NCBI GenBank assembly: GCA_029335935.2
Contig: JARJMV020000315.1
Location: forward strand, 1 to 7,695
Direction: 5' to 3'
DNA: 7,695 nucleotides
Source of the DNA: a bacterium
Lineage (GTDB): Bacteria; Armatimonadota; Fimbriimonadia; Fimbriimonadales; GBS-DC
The stretch's first letter is position 1; every line of letters begins with the position of its first letter. Shown one piece after another: positions 1 to 6,305 of the stretch. The notes below the pieces were generated by a model. That model did not search any database. It saw nothing but the letters and a program-made list of their open reading frames with translations, and was not told where the DNA came from. A program made the position numbers and the translations under genes.

Positions 1-112
1 CGGTGTGCTTCTTTGTGGCGGCGTAGACTCGGACGGTGTGGGCCAAAGTATGGCAGGCTGTGTTACTCGGGAGCGAGTGTGTTACGGAAGGTAGAGTCTG
101 GGATCCTCGTAG

Positions 113-132
113 CGTCGGCGTCCCCGCCGACG
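113..132. repeat. 8-bp GC-rich palindrome
   Basis: CGTCGGCG (113-120) and CGCCGACG (125-132) are perfect inverted copies separated by TCCC. It is the outermost of three palindromes downstream of prkA. The symmetry is seen directly. A REP-like dispersed repeat is an inference that needs other copies in the genome. Confidence 0.6.
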
Positions 133-162
133 AGAAAGAGGCTTGGACAGGAATGTCCAAGC
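133..162 (-). terminator. prkA: Putative prkA terminator hairpin
   Basis: GCTTGGACA (141-149) and TGTCCAAGC (154-162) form a perfect 9-bp stem with a 4-base loop. Read on the minus strand it lies about 46 bases past the prkA stop and is followed by the pyrimidine tract CTCTTTCTC, a weak U-rich tail. This fits an intrinsic terminator for prkA. The plus-strand loop is GGAA, a GNRA-type tetraloop, so the element could instead be a member of an intergenic repeat family that is folded in either direction. Confidence 0.4.
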
Positions 163-179
163 CACATCTCAGGGGGCGA

Positions 180-196
180 CGACAAGAGTGTTGTCG
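180..196. repeat. 6-bp palindrome next to prkA stop
   Basis: CGACAA (180-185) and TTGTCG (191-196) are inverted copies around a 5-base loop. They begin 12 bases past the prkA stop codon. This is the innermost of the three palindromes and may stabilise the 3' end of the mRNA. Confidence 0.45.
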
Positions 197-207
197 CACC
201 GAGTTGA

Positions 208-2145
208 TTAGCGATTGAGCAGCGCGCCTACATAGCGCAGTATTTCGTTCGCACTTTCAGGCGTGTAGCCGCCGTGGGCGACCATGCGGTCAATCACATC
301 GTTAATCTTGCGCAGCTGTTCGGGGTCGGGTGTGCGCGCGGAGGTGGTAATCTTCACCACATCTTTGAGGTCGGCGAAGAGTTTGCGCTCAATAGCCTCG
401 CGCAGGCGTTCGTCGCTGCCGATCTCAAAGCGCACGCCGCGCCGCGCCAGCGACGCCACCGAGCGCATAATCCCTTCCCGAAACTCACGCTTGGCGTTCT
501 CCGACACGCCAATCTGCTCCTCGATGCTGCGCATCAGCTTCTCGTCGGGATCGACTTCCTCGTTCGTGATGGGGTCGCGCACCTTCGTCTTGTTGCAGAA
601 GGCGTCGACATTATCGAGGTAGTTCTCCAGCAGGGTGTGCGCGGCTTCCTCGTAGCTGTAGACGAAGAAGCGTTGCACCTCCTTCTTGATTTGCTCGTCG
701 TACTCCTTGCGCACATCGTCCAAGAGGGTGAGCAGTTTCTTGCGCTCTTCCTCGTTTTGGGTGTATTCGGGGAGACCATCGCGGATGGAGCGCAGCACAT
801 CGATGGGGGTGATGTAGCGTTTGTCGCCGCGCACCATCGCCGCCGAGAGGCGGTTCAAGATGAATCGCGGCGAGACGCCGTTCAAGCCCTCATCGGTATA
901 CTCCTCGCGCAGCTCCTTCACATGGCGCTGATCCCAGTCGCCCACCTGACGCTCGCCGTCGTAGAGCTTCATCTTGGTCATCAGCGACATGCCGCTCTTC
1001 TTGGGCGGCTTGAGACGGCTGAGAATAGCGAACATCGCCGCCACGCGCAGCGAGTGCGGCGCGATATGCACTTTCGAGAGGTCTTGAGTCTCATCGCTCC
1101 ACTGCGACTGCTGGATCAGTTTCTCGTAGATGCGCACCTCTTGCGAGACCTGCAGGTTGTAGGGCACTTTGACCACGAACATGCGGTCGATCATCGCCTC
1201 GTTCTCTTTGTTGGAGAAGTAGGCGTTGTATTCGTACTCGTTGGTGTGGGCAATCACGACGACATCGGTGTAAATCAGCGCGAAGCGTCCGATTTTAATC
1301 ATCTGTTCGCCTGCGACGGTGTTGAGCTCGTAGAGGAACCGCTTGTCGGCTTTGAGCATTTCGATGAACTCCATGATGCCGCGGTTCGCTTTGTTGAGTT
1401 CGCCGTCGAAGTTATACACGCGCGGGTCGGACTCGATGCCGATTTGAGTGAGCAGGTTCAGGTTCACGCTGCCTGTCAGTTCGGACACATCTTGCGATTT
1501 AGGGTCGGATGGTTTGAAAGTGCCGATGCCTGTGCGCTCGCGTTCGGAGAACTTAATGCGCACGACAGGCACATCTTGGATGTTCTCGCCCCACTCGTGG
1601 CGCAGTTTCCACTGGCACACGGGGCAGAGGTCGCCTTCGATATGCACGCCGAACTGGCGTTTGAAGTCGGCGCGCAGCTCTTCGGGCACAAGGTGCAGTG
1701 GTTCTTCGTGCATGGGGCAGTCCTTGATGGCGTAGACGGCGCCCTCGTCGGTGCGCGAGTAGCGTTCCATCCCGCGCTTGAGCATCGTCACCAGCGTCGA
1801 CTTGCCGCCGCCGACAGGGCCCACCAGCAGCAGGATGCGCTTGCGCACATCGAGCCGTTTCGCCGCAGGCGCGAAGTATTCCTCCACCAGCTGCTGCAGC
1901 GTGCGCTCCATGCCAAAGAGCTCGGAGGTGAAAAACTTGTACTCGCGCGGCTGCCCATCGCCGTGTTCCTCGACGCCCGCGCTGAGAATCATATCGTACA
2001 CGCGCGCGTGCGCGAGGTTCGCCACCTTCGGGTTCTGCTGCACAATCTCCAGATACTCCCGAAAAGTGCCTTCCCAAGTAATCTGTTTCTCCAGCCGTCG
2101 CTGTTCTTCGATTTGGCGCAAGAAATCGGATGCGCTCATACTCAT
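208..2145 (-). CDS. prkA: PrkA-family serine protein kinase (AAA+)
   Basis: A 645-residue protein of the PrkA/YeaG family: an AAA+ ATPase module plus a C-terminal kinase-like region, cytosolic, linked to stationary-phase, sporulation or nutrient-stress control in other bacteria. The length matches the family (about 630-645). Visible features are an N-terminal PrkA domain (WEGTFREYLEIV at 24-35), Walker A GPVGGGKST (109-117), the DGELNKANRGIMEF segment (247-260, Walker B/acidic region) and AHTNEYEYN near 299-307 (sensor-1-like Asn). CPMH (143-146) and CPVC (174-177) could form a zinc site. The C-terminal half has YSYEE, DPDEKLMRSIEEQIG and the ending RYVGALLNR, as in Bacillus PrkA. The ATG at 2145 is chosen because AAGGGGG lies 4 bases upstream and family proteins start about here. 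An upstream GTG at 2223 would add 26 residues unlike the family. No yhbH/yeaH or spoVR partner is visible in the 207 bases downstream. Confidence 0.95.
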   Translation of the reverse strand: MSMSASDFLRQIEEQRRLEKQITWEGTFREYLEIVQQNPKVANLAHARVYDMILSAGVEEHGDGQPREYKFFTSELFGMERTLQQLVEEYFAPAAKRLDVRKRILLLVGPVGGGKSTLVTMLKRGMERYSRTDEGAVYAIKDCPMHEEPLHLVPEELRADFKRQFGVHIEGDLCPVCQWKLRHEWGENIQDVPVVRIKFSERERTGIGTFKPSDPKSQDVSELTGSVNLNLLTQIGIESDPRVYNFDGELNKANRGIMEFIEMLKADKRFLYELNTVAGEQMIKIGRFALIYTDVVVIAHTNEYEYNAYFSNKENEAMIDRMFVVKVPYNLQVSQEVRIYEKLIQQSQWSDETQDLSKVHIAPHSLRVAAMFAILSRLKPPKKSGMSLMTKMKLYDGERQVGDWDQRHVKELREEYTDEGLNGVSPRFILNRLSAAMVRGDKRYITPIDVLRSIRDGLPEYTQNEEERKKLLTLLDDVRKEYDEQIKKEVQRFFVYSYEEAAHTLLENYLDNVDAFCNKTKVRDPITNEEVDPDEKLMRSIEEQIGVSENAKREFREGIMRSVASLARRGVRFEIGSDERLREAIERKLFADLKDVVKITTSARTPDPEQLRKINDVIDRMVAHGGYTPESANEILRYVGALLNR

Positions 2146-2332
2146 AGACCCCCTTGTGCGTGACGCGGGCAGTCGGGTCGCGTGTTCCCGCGACGGGCGT
2201 TCGGTTTGCCTCATTGCATTCACCCCATGAACTTAGGATACAGGCTCATCGCCCCCACTACGCCGCTGTATATTATCGGTTCGACGGCGAAGAAAGCGTA
2301 GGGGTTTCGGAACCCGTGAAGGAAATATTCCA

Positions 2333-2353
2333 TACACGCTGTGAAATCGTGTA
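2333..2353. promoter_or_regulatory. Candidate operator dyad TACACG-N9-CGTGTA
   Basis: TACACG (2333-2338) and CGTGTA (2348-2353) are perfect inverted 6-base arms with a 9-base spacer, a layout common for dimeric repressors. The dyad lies where transcription from the TAAAAT box at 2355-2360 would begin, so a bound protein could block that promoter. A neighbouring imperfect dyad, GGAA-ATA-TTCC (2321-2331) flanked by CGTG and CACG, shares one arm. The binding protein is unknown. Confidence 0.35.
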
Positions 2354-2354
2354 C

Positions 2355-2383
2355 ATTTTAGAGGCGAGTGCGCCAAACGCCGA
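2355..2383 (-). promoter_or_regulatory. prkA: Candidate prkA promoter (proximal)
   Basis: On the minus strand TAAAAT (2360-2355) matches the -10 consensus at 5 of 6 positions. TCGGCG (2383-2378), 17 bases upstream, is a weak -35 (3 of 6). Transcription would begin near 2348, giving a leader of about 200 nt. The weak -35 fits a regulated or alternative-sigma promoter; this is an inference. Confidence 0.3.
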
Positions 2384-2406
2384 TTCTGAAAGAGTGTTGC
2401 CCGCTG

Positions 2407-2429
2407 TGGCAGGAGGCATTTTCCTGCCA
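2407..2429. repeat. 8-bp palindrome TGGCAGGA/TCCTGCCA
   Basis: TGGCAGGA (2407-2414) and TCCTGCCA (2422-2429) form a perfect 8-bp inverted repeat around a 7-base loop. It lies directly downstream, on the minus strand, of a consensus TATAAT, so a transcript from that box would begin with this hairpin. It could be a 5' mRNA-stabilising stem-loop, an operator, or a dispersed intergenic repeat. Confidence 0.55.
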
Positions 2430-2435
2430 TACATT

Positions 2436-2465
2436 ATTATACGACATCTTCTGCTCGAAGGTTCC
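2436..2465 (-). promoter_or_regulatory. prkA: Candidate distal prkA promoter (TATAAT)
   Basis: Minus-strand TATAAT (2441-2436) is a perfect -10 consensus, but no good TTGACA-like -35 lies at 16-18 bases. The same stretch contains GGAAC (2465-2461), 15 bases, then GTC (2445-2443), loosely like the GGAAC...GTC pattern of ECF sigma factors. Which, if either, is used cannot be told. Initiation near 2429 would place the start at the edge of the 2407-2429 palindrome and give a leader of about 285 nt. Confidence 0.35.
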
Positions 2466-2473
2466 ACAGGTGC

Positions 2474-2498
2474 AGGAGCAGACCTGCGTGTCTGTCCT
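2474..2498 (-). terminator. Hairpin beyond nadK, possible terminator
   Basis: AGGA-G-CAGAC (2474-2483) pairs with GTCTGTCCT (2490-2498) as a 9-bp stem with one bulged G and a 6-base loop. An alternative pairing, GCAGG (2472-2476) with CCTGC (2483-2487), excludes it. It starts about 20 bases past the nadK stop, a normal place for an operon terminator. No T-run follows on the minus strand, so intrinsic termination is doubtful. Confidence 0.3.
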
Positions 2499-2518
2499 TG
2501 CGAAATGGAGGGGGGACA

Positions 2519-3370
2519 TCACTCGTTCACGCGCGCGCCCCACAGCAGGCGGTCGCGCAGCTTCTCGAAGAATTCGCCCTCGTTGAACGAGAGGAGTTTC
2601 GTGCGGTAGGGCGCGGCGGTGATATGGATGGATTGCCCCATCGTGAGCGTTTGATGGCGTCTGCCGTCGGTGGTCATGATGGCTTGCGCGTTGGGTTCGT
2701 TGGTGGCGGCGCAGTCGAGATCGATTCGGATACGGGCGTTGGGGGGCAGCACGAGCGGTCGTGCGCCGAGCGTGTGGGGCGAGATAGGCGCAAGCACCAG
2801 CGCCTCGGTGAGCGGATGCACCACAGGCGCGCCCGCTGAGAGCGCATATGCAGTGGAGCCTGTGGGTGTGGCGACCAGCGAGCCATCCGCAGGATAGGTA
2901 GTCAGTAGGAGGTCATTAATCCGAATCGTGAAGTTCAGCATGGGCGAAGTGGGCGTGCGCAGCAAGGTGATTTCGTTGAGCGCGACCGACACGCGCACCT
3001 CGCCTTCCACCCGCGCCTGCACCATCAGGCGTTCTTGGATTTGGCAGTCGCCCGCGTGCCAGCGTTGGAGCGCGTCGATAATCTCATGGGGTTCCACTTG
3101 GGCGATGAATCCGAATCTGCCCATATGCACGCCGAGCAGGGGCGCGCCAGCGGGGGCGGCGATAGACGCGCCAGTGAGCAGCGTGCCATCGCCGCCTAAA
3201 GTGATGACGATGGCTAAGTTCGGGTCGGGCGGTTGGTTCCAGCGGGCGGCGGTGGGCTGGTCGGCTAAGGCGACGCCGTAGCCTGAGGCACGCAGCCACT
3301 GCGCCGTCTCTTGGGCGCGGCGTGCGGCGTCGGGCTTGCCCGCGTTGTAGATAATCAGCGCGTTCGCCAT
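2519..3370 (-). CDS. nadK: NAD kinase
   Basis: A 283-residue ATP-NAD kinase, which phosphorylates NAD+ to NADP+ in the cytosol. Visible family hallmarks are GGDGT (59-63, nucleotide phosphate binding), GVHMGRFGFIA (80-90), NE (132-133, NAD ribose contact), TPTGSTAYALSAGAPVV (168-184, the second signature) and TDGR (234-237) where the family usually has DGQ. Length is normal for bacterial NadK. The ATG at 3370 is chosen because the protein starts directly with the beta strand ALIIYNAGKPDA and because this ATG sits one base after the TGA of the upstream TPR gene. No SD is visible, so translation probably depends on coupling to that gene. The frame stays open to 3484, but that extension is TPR coding sequence read in another frame. 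It is the last gene of the minus-strand array. Confidence 0.95.
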   Translation of the reverse strand: MANALIIYNAGKPDAARRAQETAQWLRASGYGVALADQPTAARWNQPPDPNLAIVITLGGDGTLLTGASIAAPAGAPLLGVHMGRFGFIAQVEPHEIIDALQRWHAGDCQIQERLMVQARVEGEVRVSVALNEITLLRTPTSPMLNFTIRINDLLLTTYPADGSLVATPTGSTAYALSAGAPVVHPLTEALVLAPISPHTLGARPLVLPPNARIRIDLDCAATNEPNAQAIMTTDGRRHQTLTMGQSIHITAAPYRTKLLSFNEGEFFEKLRDRLLWGARVNE

Positions 3371-3371
3371 C

Positions 3372-4790
3372 TCATCGGTTAGATAATCGCTGCAGGTTGC
3401 GACGCGCGTCCTCCAGTTTCGGGTCGAGTTTGAGCGCCTCTTCGTAGCGAGTGCGCGCTTTGGCGATTTGACCGGCGCGTTCATATGCCGCGCCGAGATT
3501 ATTGAGGTAGACCGCCGAGCGCGGGTTCAACGCGACGGCGCGCTCTAACGCTCGTATCGACTCTTGGACGCGACCTGTGCGCAGCAGCGCCAGTCCGAGA
3601 TTGTTCCACGCCACATGGGAGCGGTCGTTCTCTTTAATGACCGCGCGGTATTGCGTTTCCGCGCCGCGGGGGTCGCCTTTCTCCAGTAGCAGGTCGCCAA
3701 TCGCCAGTCGCGCATCCAGATTTTTGGGGTCGGCTGCGACGACCTGCTGATAGAGTTTGAGCGCGTCGTCGGTTGCGCCGCTGAGACGCTTGGCGGTGGC
3801 GAGGTTCAATCGGGCAGTGTTGAGGCGCGGGTTGAGTTCGAGGGCACGCTCTAAGGTGGCAATCGCGTCGTCGAGTCGGCGTTGGCGCAGTTGCACGAAT
3901 CCGAGCTGGTTGAGCGTGTCGGCGTCGTTGGGGCGCAGGTTGAGCGCGTTCTCGAAGGCGGTCGCCGCCGCCGCCAAGTTGCCTCGCTGCAGGTGCGTCA
4001 CACCGAGATTGTAGTGCAGGTCAGGATTGTCGGGGTTGGCAGCGACGCCGCGCTGGAGCGCCTGGATGGCTTTTTCGGGTTGGCGCAGGCGCGAGTAAGC
4101 TTCCCCCAGTTTCAGCCAGCCGTTCGCCTCAGTGGGCATTTGCGTCATCGCCTGCTCCAGTTGCGTCGCCGCCTCTTGCCACTGCCCCATCGCCGCCAGA
4201 ATCAGCCCGTAGTTGTACCGAAAAGTGGGACTGCGCGGTTCCAGCTCCACCGCGCGCTTGTAGTGCTGCGCGGCGCGCGCGTTCAACTGCTGCATTTGGA
4301 AAGCGTAGCCCAGATTGTTGTGCGCGTTAGCATCGCGCGGGTTCAACTGTATCGCGCGCTGGTAATGCTCCACCGCTTTTTGATACTGCTTGGTCTTGGT
4401 GTAGAGGTTGCCCAAGTTGTAATGCGCATCAGCGTCGTCGGGCTTGATTTCTATCGCCTTGCGGTAAGCGTTGATCGACTTATCGAGTTGGTTCGTGTGG
4501 AGGTAGGCGTTGCCGAGATTGTTCCACGCTTGGGCGTTGCGCGGGCTGAGCTGCGTAGCGCGTTCCAGCATGGGAACCGCCTCGGCGTATTTGCCCACCT
4601 TGAGATACAGATAGCCCAACCAGTTTACTACCGTGGGGTTGTTCTCGTCGCGCTGGAACAGCGTTTCAAATGCCTCGATTGCCTCCTGCGTTTTGCCCTG
4701 ATTCGCGAGGTTCACGGCATCACGCACTGTCTGCGCAGACGCCACCGCCGAAATCCCAAAAACTAAGATTGCAATCCACAGTATTCGCAT
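3372..4790 (-). CDS. Secreted TPR-repeat protein
   Basis: A 472-residue protein with a Sec-type signal peptide (basic RIL start, hydrophobic WIAILVFGISAV, likely cleavage after ASA near residue 19). It continues as 13 back-to-back tetratricopeptide repeats of about 34 residues and a short C-terminal cap. Units show the usual pattern, for example AWNNLGNAYL..., A..YRKAIEIKPDD, and the Asn-Leu-Gly and Asn-Pro positions recur. There is no catalytic domain, lipobox or C-terminal membrane segment, so it should be a soluble superhelical scaffold outside the cytoplasmic membrane. Its partner cannot be read from sequence. The start is secure: AGGAGGT lies 5 bases before the ATG. It follows the membrane-protein gene by 55 bases and touches nadK (1 base apart). 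Function beyond protein-protein interaction is not assignable. Confidence 0.9.
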   Translation of the reverse strand: MRILWIAILVFGISAVASAQTVRDAVNLANQGKTQEAIEAFETLFQRDENNPTVVNWLGYLYLKVGKYAEAVPMLERATQLSPRNAQAWNNLGNAYLHTNQLDKSINAYRKAIEIKPDDADAHYNLGNLYTKTKQYQKAVEHYQRAIQLNPRDANAHNNLGYAFQMQQLNARAAQHYKRAVELEPRSPTFRYNYGLILAAMGQWQEAATQLEQAMTQMPTEANGWLKLGEAYSRLRQPEKAIQALQRGVAANPDNPDLHYNLGVTHLQRGNLAAAATAFENALNLRPNDADTLNQLGFVQLRQRRLDDAIATLERALELNPRLNTARLNLATAKRLSGATDDALKLYQQVVAADPKNLDARLAIGDLLLEKGDPRGAETQYRAVIKENDRSHVAWNNLGLALLRTGRVQESIRALERAVALNPRSAVYLNNLGAAYERAGQIAKARTRYEEALKLDPKLEDARRNLQRLSNR

Positions 4791-4795
4791 GGTAG

Positions 4796-4826
4796 ACCTC
4801 CTGCCGTTTAGACGGCAAAGAGTATA
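4796..4826 (-). promoter_or_regulatory. SD with abutting hairpin and possible -10
   Basis: In the 55-base gap before the TPR gene, TGCCGT (4802-4807) and ACGGCA (4812-4817) form a 6-bp hairpin that touches the SD AGGAGGT (4802-4796, minus strand). TATACT (4826-4821) matches the -10 consensus at 5 of 6 but has only a poor -35 (CTGAAG). This could be an internal promoter, or a structure adjusting TPR translation relative to the upstream genes. The SD is certain; the rest is tentative. Confidence 0.35.
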
Positions 4827-4845
4827 CCTGTGTGCCCGTGAAACT

Positions 4846-5712
4846 TCAGTAGCTGTAGTAGTCGCCGCTCTGCGTTGTGTAGGCGCGGTACTGCATCCCG
4901 ACTGCCCCGCCTCCGATTACAAGCAGTATCATCAGGGGCGCTATCAGCCGTGCGCGCGCTGGCTGGCGTTGCAGGGCTGGCAGAGTATACAGCGCGGGCG
5001 CGAATGCGAGTAGGTAAAGCAACGCCAACTGCCCCAGCGTGAGGCTGGCGAACCCGTGCGCCGTCGCCCACAGCAGCACAAACAGCATCATCGTCAGCGC
5101 GACGGCGCCGCGCCCCAGCGTGAATCGGCGCAGCAGTAGCCCTATCAGCACGCCCACGCCGACCACCGCGCCCAGCGTGCCCGAAAGTTGCGCCAGCGAC
5201 GCGCTCTTGCCGCCATAAAACAGCATGCCTGCGCTCACTGCGCCGAGCAGGGCAATCAGCAGCGGCGCCGACGCGCCCGACTCGTCGCCCAGCGGCGCAC
5301 TCAGCGTCATCAGCAGCCACGCCGCGACGCCGAATCCGACGATGTACGCGACGCCCACCGCCGGCGTCCAGAACCCCGACTCCATCAGCGGTCGGAACGG
5401 CAACACAAAAAGCCAGAGCGCGCCCAGCAGTGCGCCCCACCCCCATACCCAGCGATACGCCGCGCCTATCCCTGCCAACCAGCCCAGCGGCAACCCCAGC
5501 CACGCGAGCCAGAACGCCCACTGCGTCGCGTCAATCGGCGGGAAGTCAGGGCGACCCAGTATGCGAGCATAGAGAATCGTAAATCCGACAGTCAGCCCCA
5601 GCGCACTGAGCCATAAGTGGGCGCGGCGGAGCCGCCAGCCCAGCAGCCAGAACACCGCCGCCGCAGCCGACGCCAGCCCCGCCGTCCACAGACTCTGCAG
5701 CACCACGCTCAC
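4846..5712 (-). CDS. Polytopic membrane protein, unknown function
   Basis: A 288-residue very hydrophobic protein that I do not recognise. About 9-10 membrane segments can be drawn, roughly at residues 5-26, 32-52, 66-87, 90-106, 116-138, 149-167, 176-196, 203-221, 226-245 and 256-273. Short basic loops (RLRR at 27-30, LLRRF at 193-197) suggest inside-facing turns. The C-terminus ends in a polar, tyrosine-rich tail (YRAYTTQSGDYYSY). It is not a cytochrome b561 partner as found beside YceI in Escherichia coli: only two histidines (33, 219) are present. The GTG start at 5712 overlaps the yceI stop in a GTGA arrangement, and GGAGG lies about 11 bases upstream, so translation is probably coupled. 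Lying between a YceI-like and a TPR protein, it may belong to the same envelope function. Confidence 0.85.
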   Translation of the reverse strand: MSVVLQSLWTAGLASAAAAVFWLLGWRLRRAHLWLSALGLTVGFTILYARILGRPDFPPIDATQWAFWLAWLGLPLGWLAGIGAAYRWVWGWGALLGALWLFVLPFRPLMESGFWTPAVGVAYIVGFGVAAWLLMTLSAPLGDESGASAPLLIALLGAVSAGMLFYGGKSASLAQLSGTLGAVVGVGVLIGLLLRRFTLGRGAVALTMMLFVLLWATAHGFASLTLGQLALLYLLAFAPALYTLPALQRQPARARLIAPLMILLVIGGGAVGMQYRAYTTQSGDYYSY

Positions 5713-6305
5713 TGACGAATGCCCTCCACCGCAATCGTCACGCGCACCTCATCGCCTAAGCCGCCGTTCAAACCGTAGTTCACCCCGAACTGGCTGCGAC
5801 GAATCGTGAAGGTGGTCTCGAAGCCGATAATCTCCTGACCGCGCTGGTTGCGCCCACGCCCCGTGAGCGTCACCCGCGCCGTGAGAGGGCGCGTCACGCC
5901 GCGCATCGTCAGATTACCCTGCACCTCAACCGTCGTGTCGTTAATCTTGCGTACGCGCGTGCTTTGGAAAGTAATCTTGGGGAACTGGCGCGCATTGAAG
6001 AAATCAGGGTTGCGCAGGTGGTCGTCGCGCTGCTGGTTGCCAGTATCTACGCTGTTCGCGTCAATCTCCATCTGAATCGAACTATTGCCAGGATTGCGCT
6101 CGTCCACAACAAAAGTACCCGAGAAGGTATTGAACCGTCCGTAGGCGAAGCCCGTATTAAGGTGCTTCACGCGGAAGATGATAAACGAGTGAGCAGGGTC
6201 TACCCGATAAGTCACAGGCTGTGCCTGTACCGATTGCCACGAGCCAACTAAAGTCGCCAAAATCGCCCGGTATGCCCACAGGCGCGCGCGGAATCGCTTA
6301 GTCAT
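5709..6305 (-). CDS. yceI: YceI-family lipocalin-like secreted protein
   Basis: A 198-residue YceI-domain protein. The family has a lipocalin-like beta barrel, and some members bind polyisoprenoid lipids in the periplasm; the physiological role is generally unclear. A signal peptide is visible (MTKRFRARLW, hydrophobic AILATLVGSW, probable cleavage after VQA near residue 28). Family marks follow: YRVDPAHSFIIFRVKH (33-48), GRFNTFSGTF (57-66), RDDHLRNPDFFNARQFP (93-109), NLTMRGVTRPL (131-141) and GVNYGLNGGLGDEVRVTI (174-191). The mature length of about 170 is typical. The ATG at 6305 is chosen because AGGAGGAGG lies about 7 bases upstream and the signal peptide begins there. The frame's extension to 6386 lacks family similarity. 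The start overlaps the restored stop of the ArsR gene by 8 bases, and the stop overlaps the next gene by 4, which argues for one operon. Confidence 0.93.
   Translation of the reverse strand: MTKRFRARLWAYRAILATLVGSWQSVQAQPVTYRVDPAHSFIIFRVKHLNTGFAYGRFNTFSGTFVVDERNPGNSSIQMEIDANSVDTGNQQRDDHLRNPDFFNARQFPKITFQSTRVRKINDTTVEVQGNLTMRGVTRPLTARVTLTGRGRNQRGQEIIGFETTFTIRRSQFGVNYGLNGGLGDEVRVTIAVEGIRQ

Larger units (their letters stand above)
1..207. other. Non-coding left edge, palindrome-rich
   Basis: No convincing gene is seen. The two short plus-strand frames that cross it run through palindromes and carry no recognisable motif. The left part has small repeated words: CGGTGTG at 1-7 and 34-40, and TGTGTTAC at 59-66 and 78-85. 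A short dyad ACTCG/CGAGT lies at 65-69/74-78, and AGACTC (25-30) can pair with GAGTCT (94-99). From 113 onward three palindromes follow one another up to the prkA stop; they are listed separately. The stretch could be a 3' region of prkA, an intergenic repeat cluster or part of a small structured RNA. The sequence alone does not decide. Confidence 0.5.
2146..2518. other. Gene-free region upstream of prkA
   Basis: This 373-base stretch separates the nadK stop from the prkA start. Frames crossing it show no protein motif and no supported start. It holds an SD (AAGGGGG) for prkA, two candidate minus-strand promoters and at least five dyads: 2302-2315, 2315-2338 (imperfect), 2333-2353, 2407-2429 and 2474-2498. 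If transcription starts at the candidate -10 boxes, the prkA leader is roughly 200 or 285 nt long, long enough for RNA-based control. I do not recognise a known riboswitch class in it. Confidence 0.6.

Noticed and set aside
1..110. A structured small RNA at the left edge
   Set aside because: The possible pairing 25-30/94-99 around the 65-78 dyad is short and weak, there is no promoter or conservation evidence, and the region is cut by the window edge.
113..196. CRISPR array
   Set aside because: The three palindromes differ from one another in sequence and have no regular spacers, so they are not direct repeats of a CRISPR.
274..2163. A 629-codon open frame on the plus strand opposite prkA
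   Set aside because: It is an antisense shadow of the PrkA frame. Its translation is a low-complexity run of His, Val, Leu and Ala with no family motif or SD, and the opposite strand encodes an unmistakable PrkA.
2146..2223. N-terminal extension of PrkA from GTG 2223
   Set aside because: The 26 extra residues have no counterpart in the family, while the ATG at 2145 has a near-ideal SD and matches known N-termini.
2154..2609. Plus-strand frame across the prkA upstream gap
   Set aside because: It crosses the promoter region and into antisense nadK, with no motif or SD. The palindromes it spans are better read as regulatory or repeat elements.
3882..4766. A 294-codon plus-strand frame opposite the TPR gene
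   Set aside because: Its periodic pattern is the mirror image of the 34-residue TPR repeat on the minus strand; long antisense frames are expected there.
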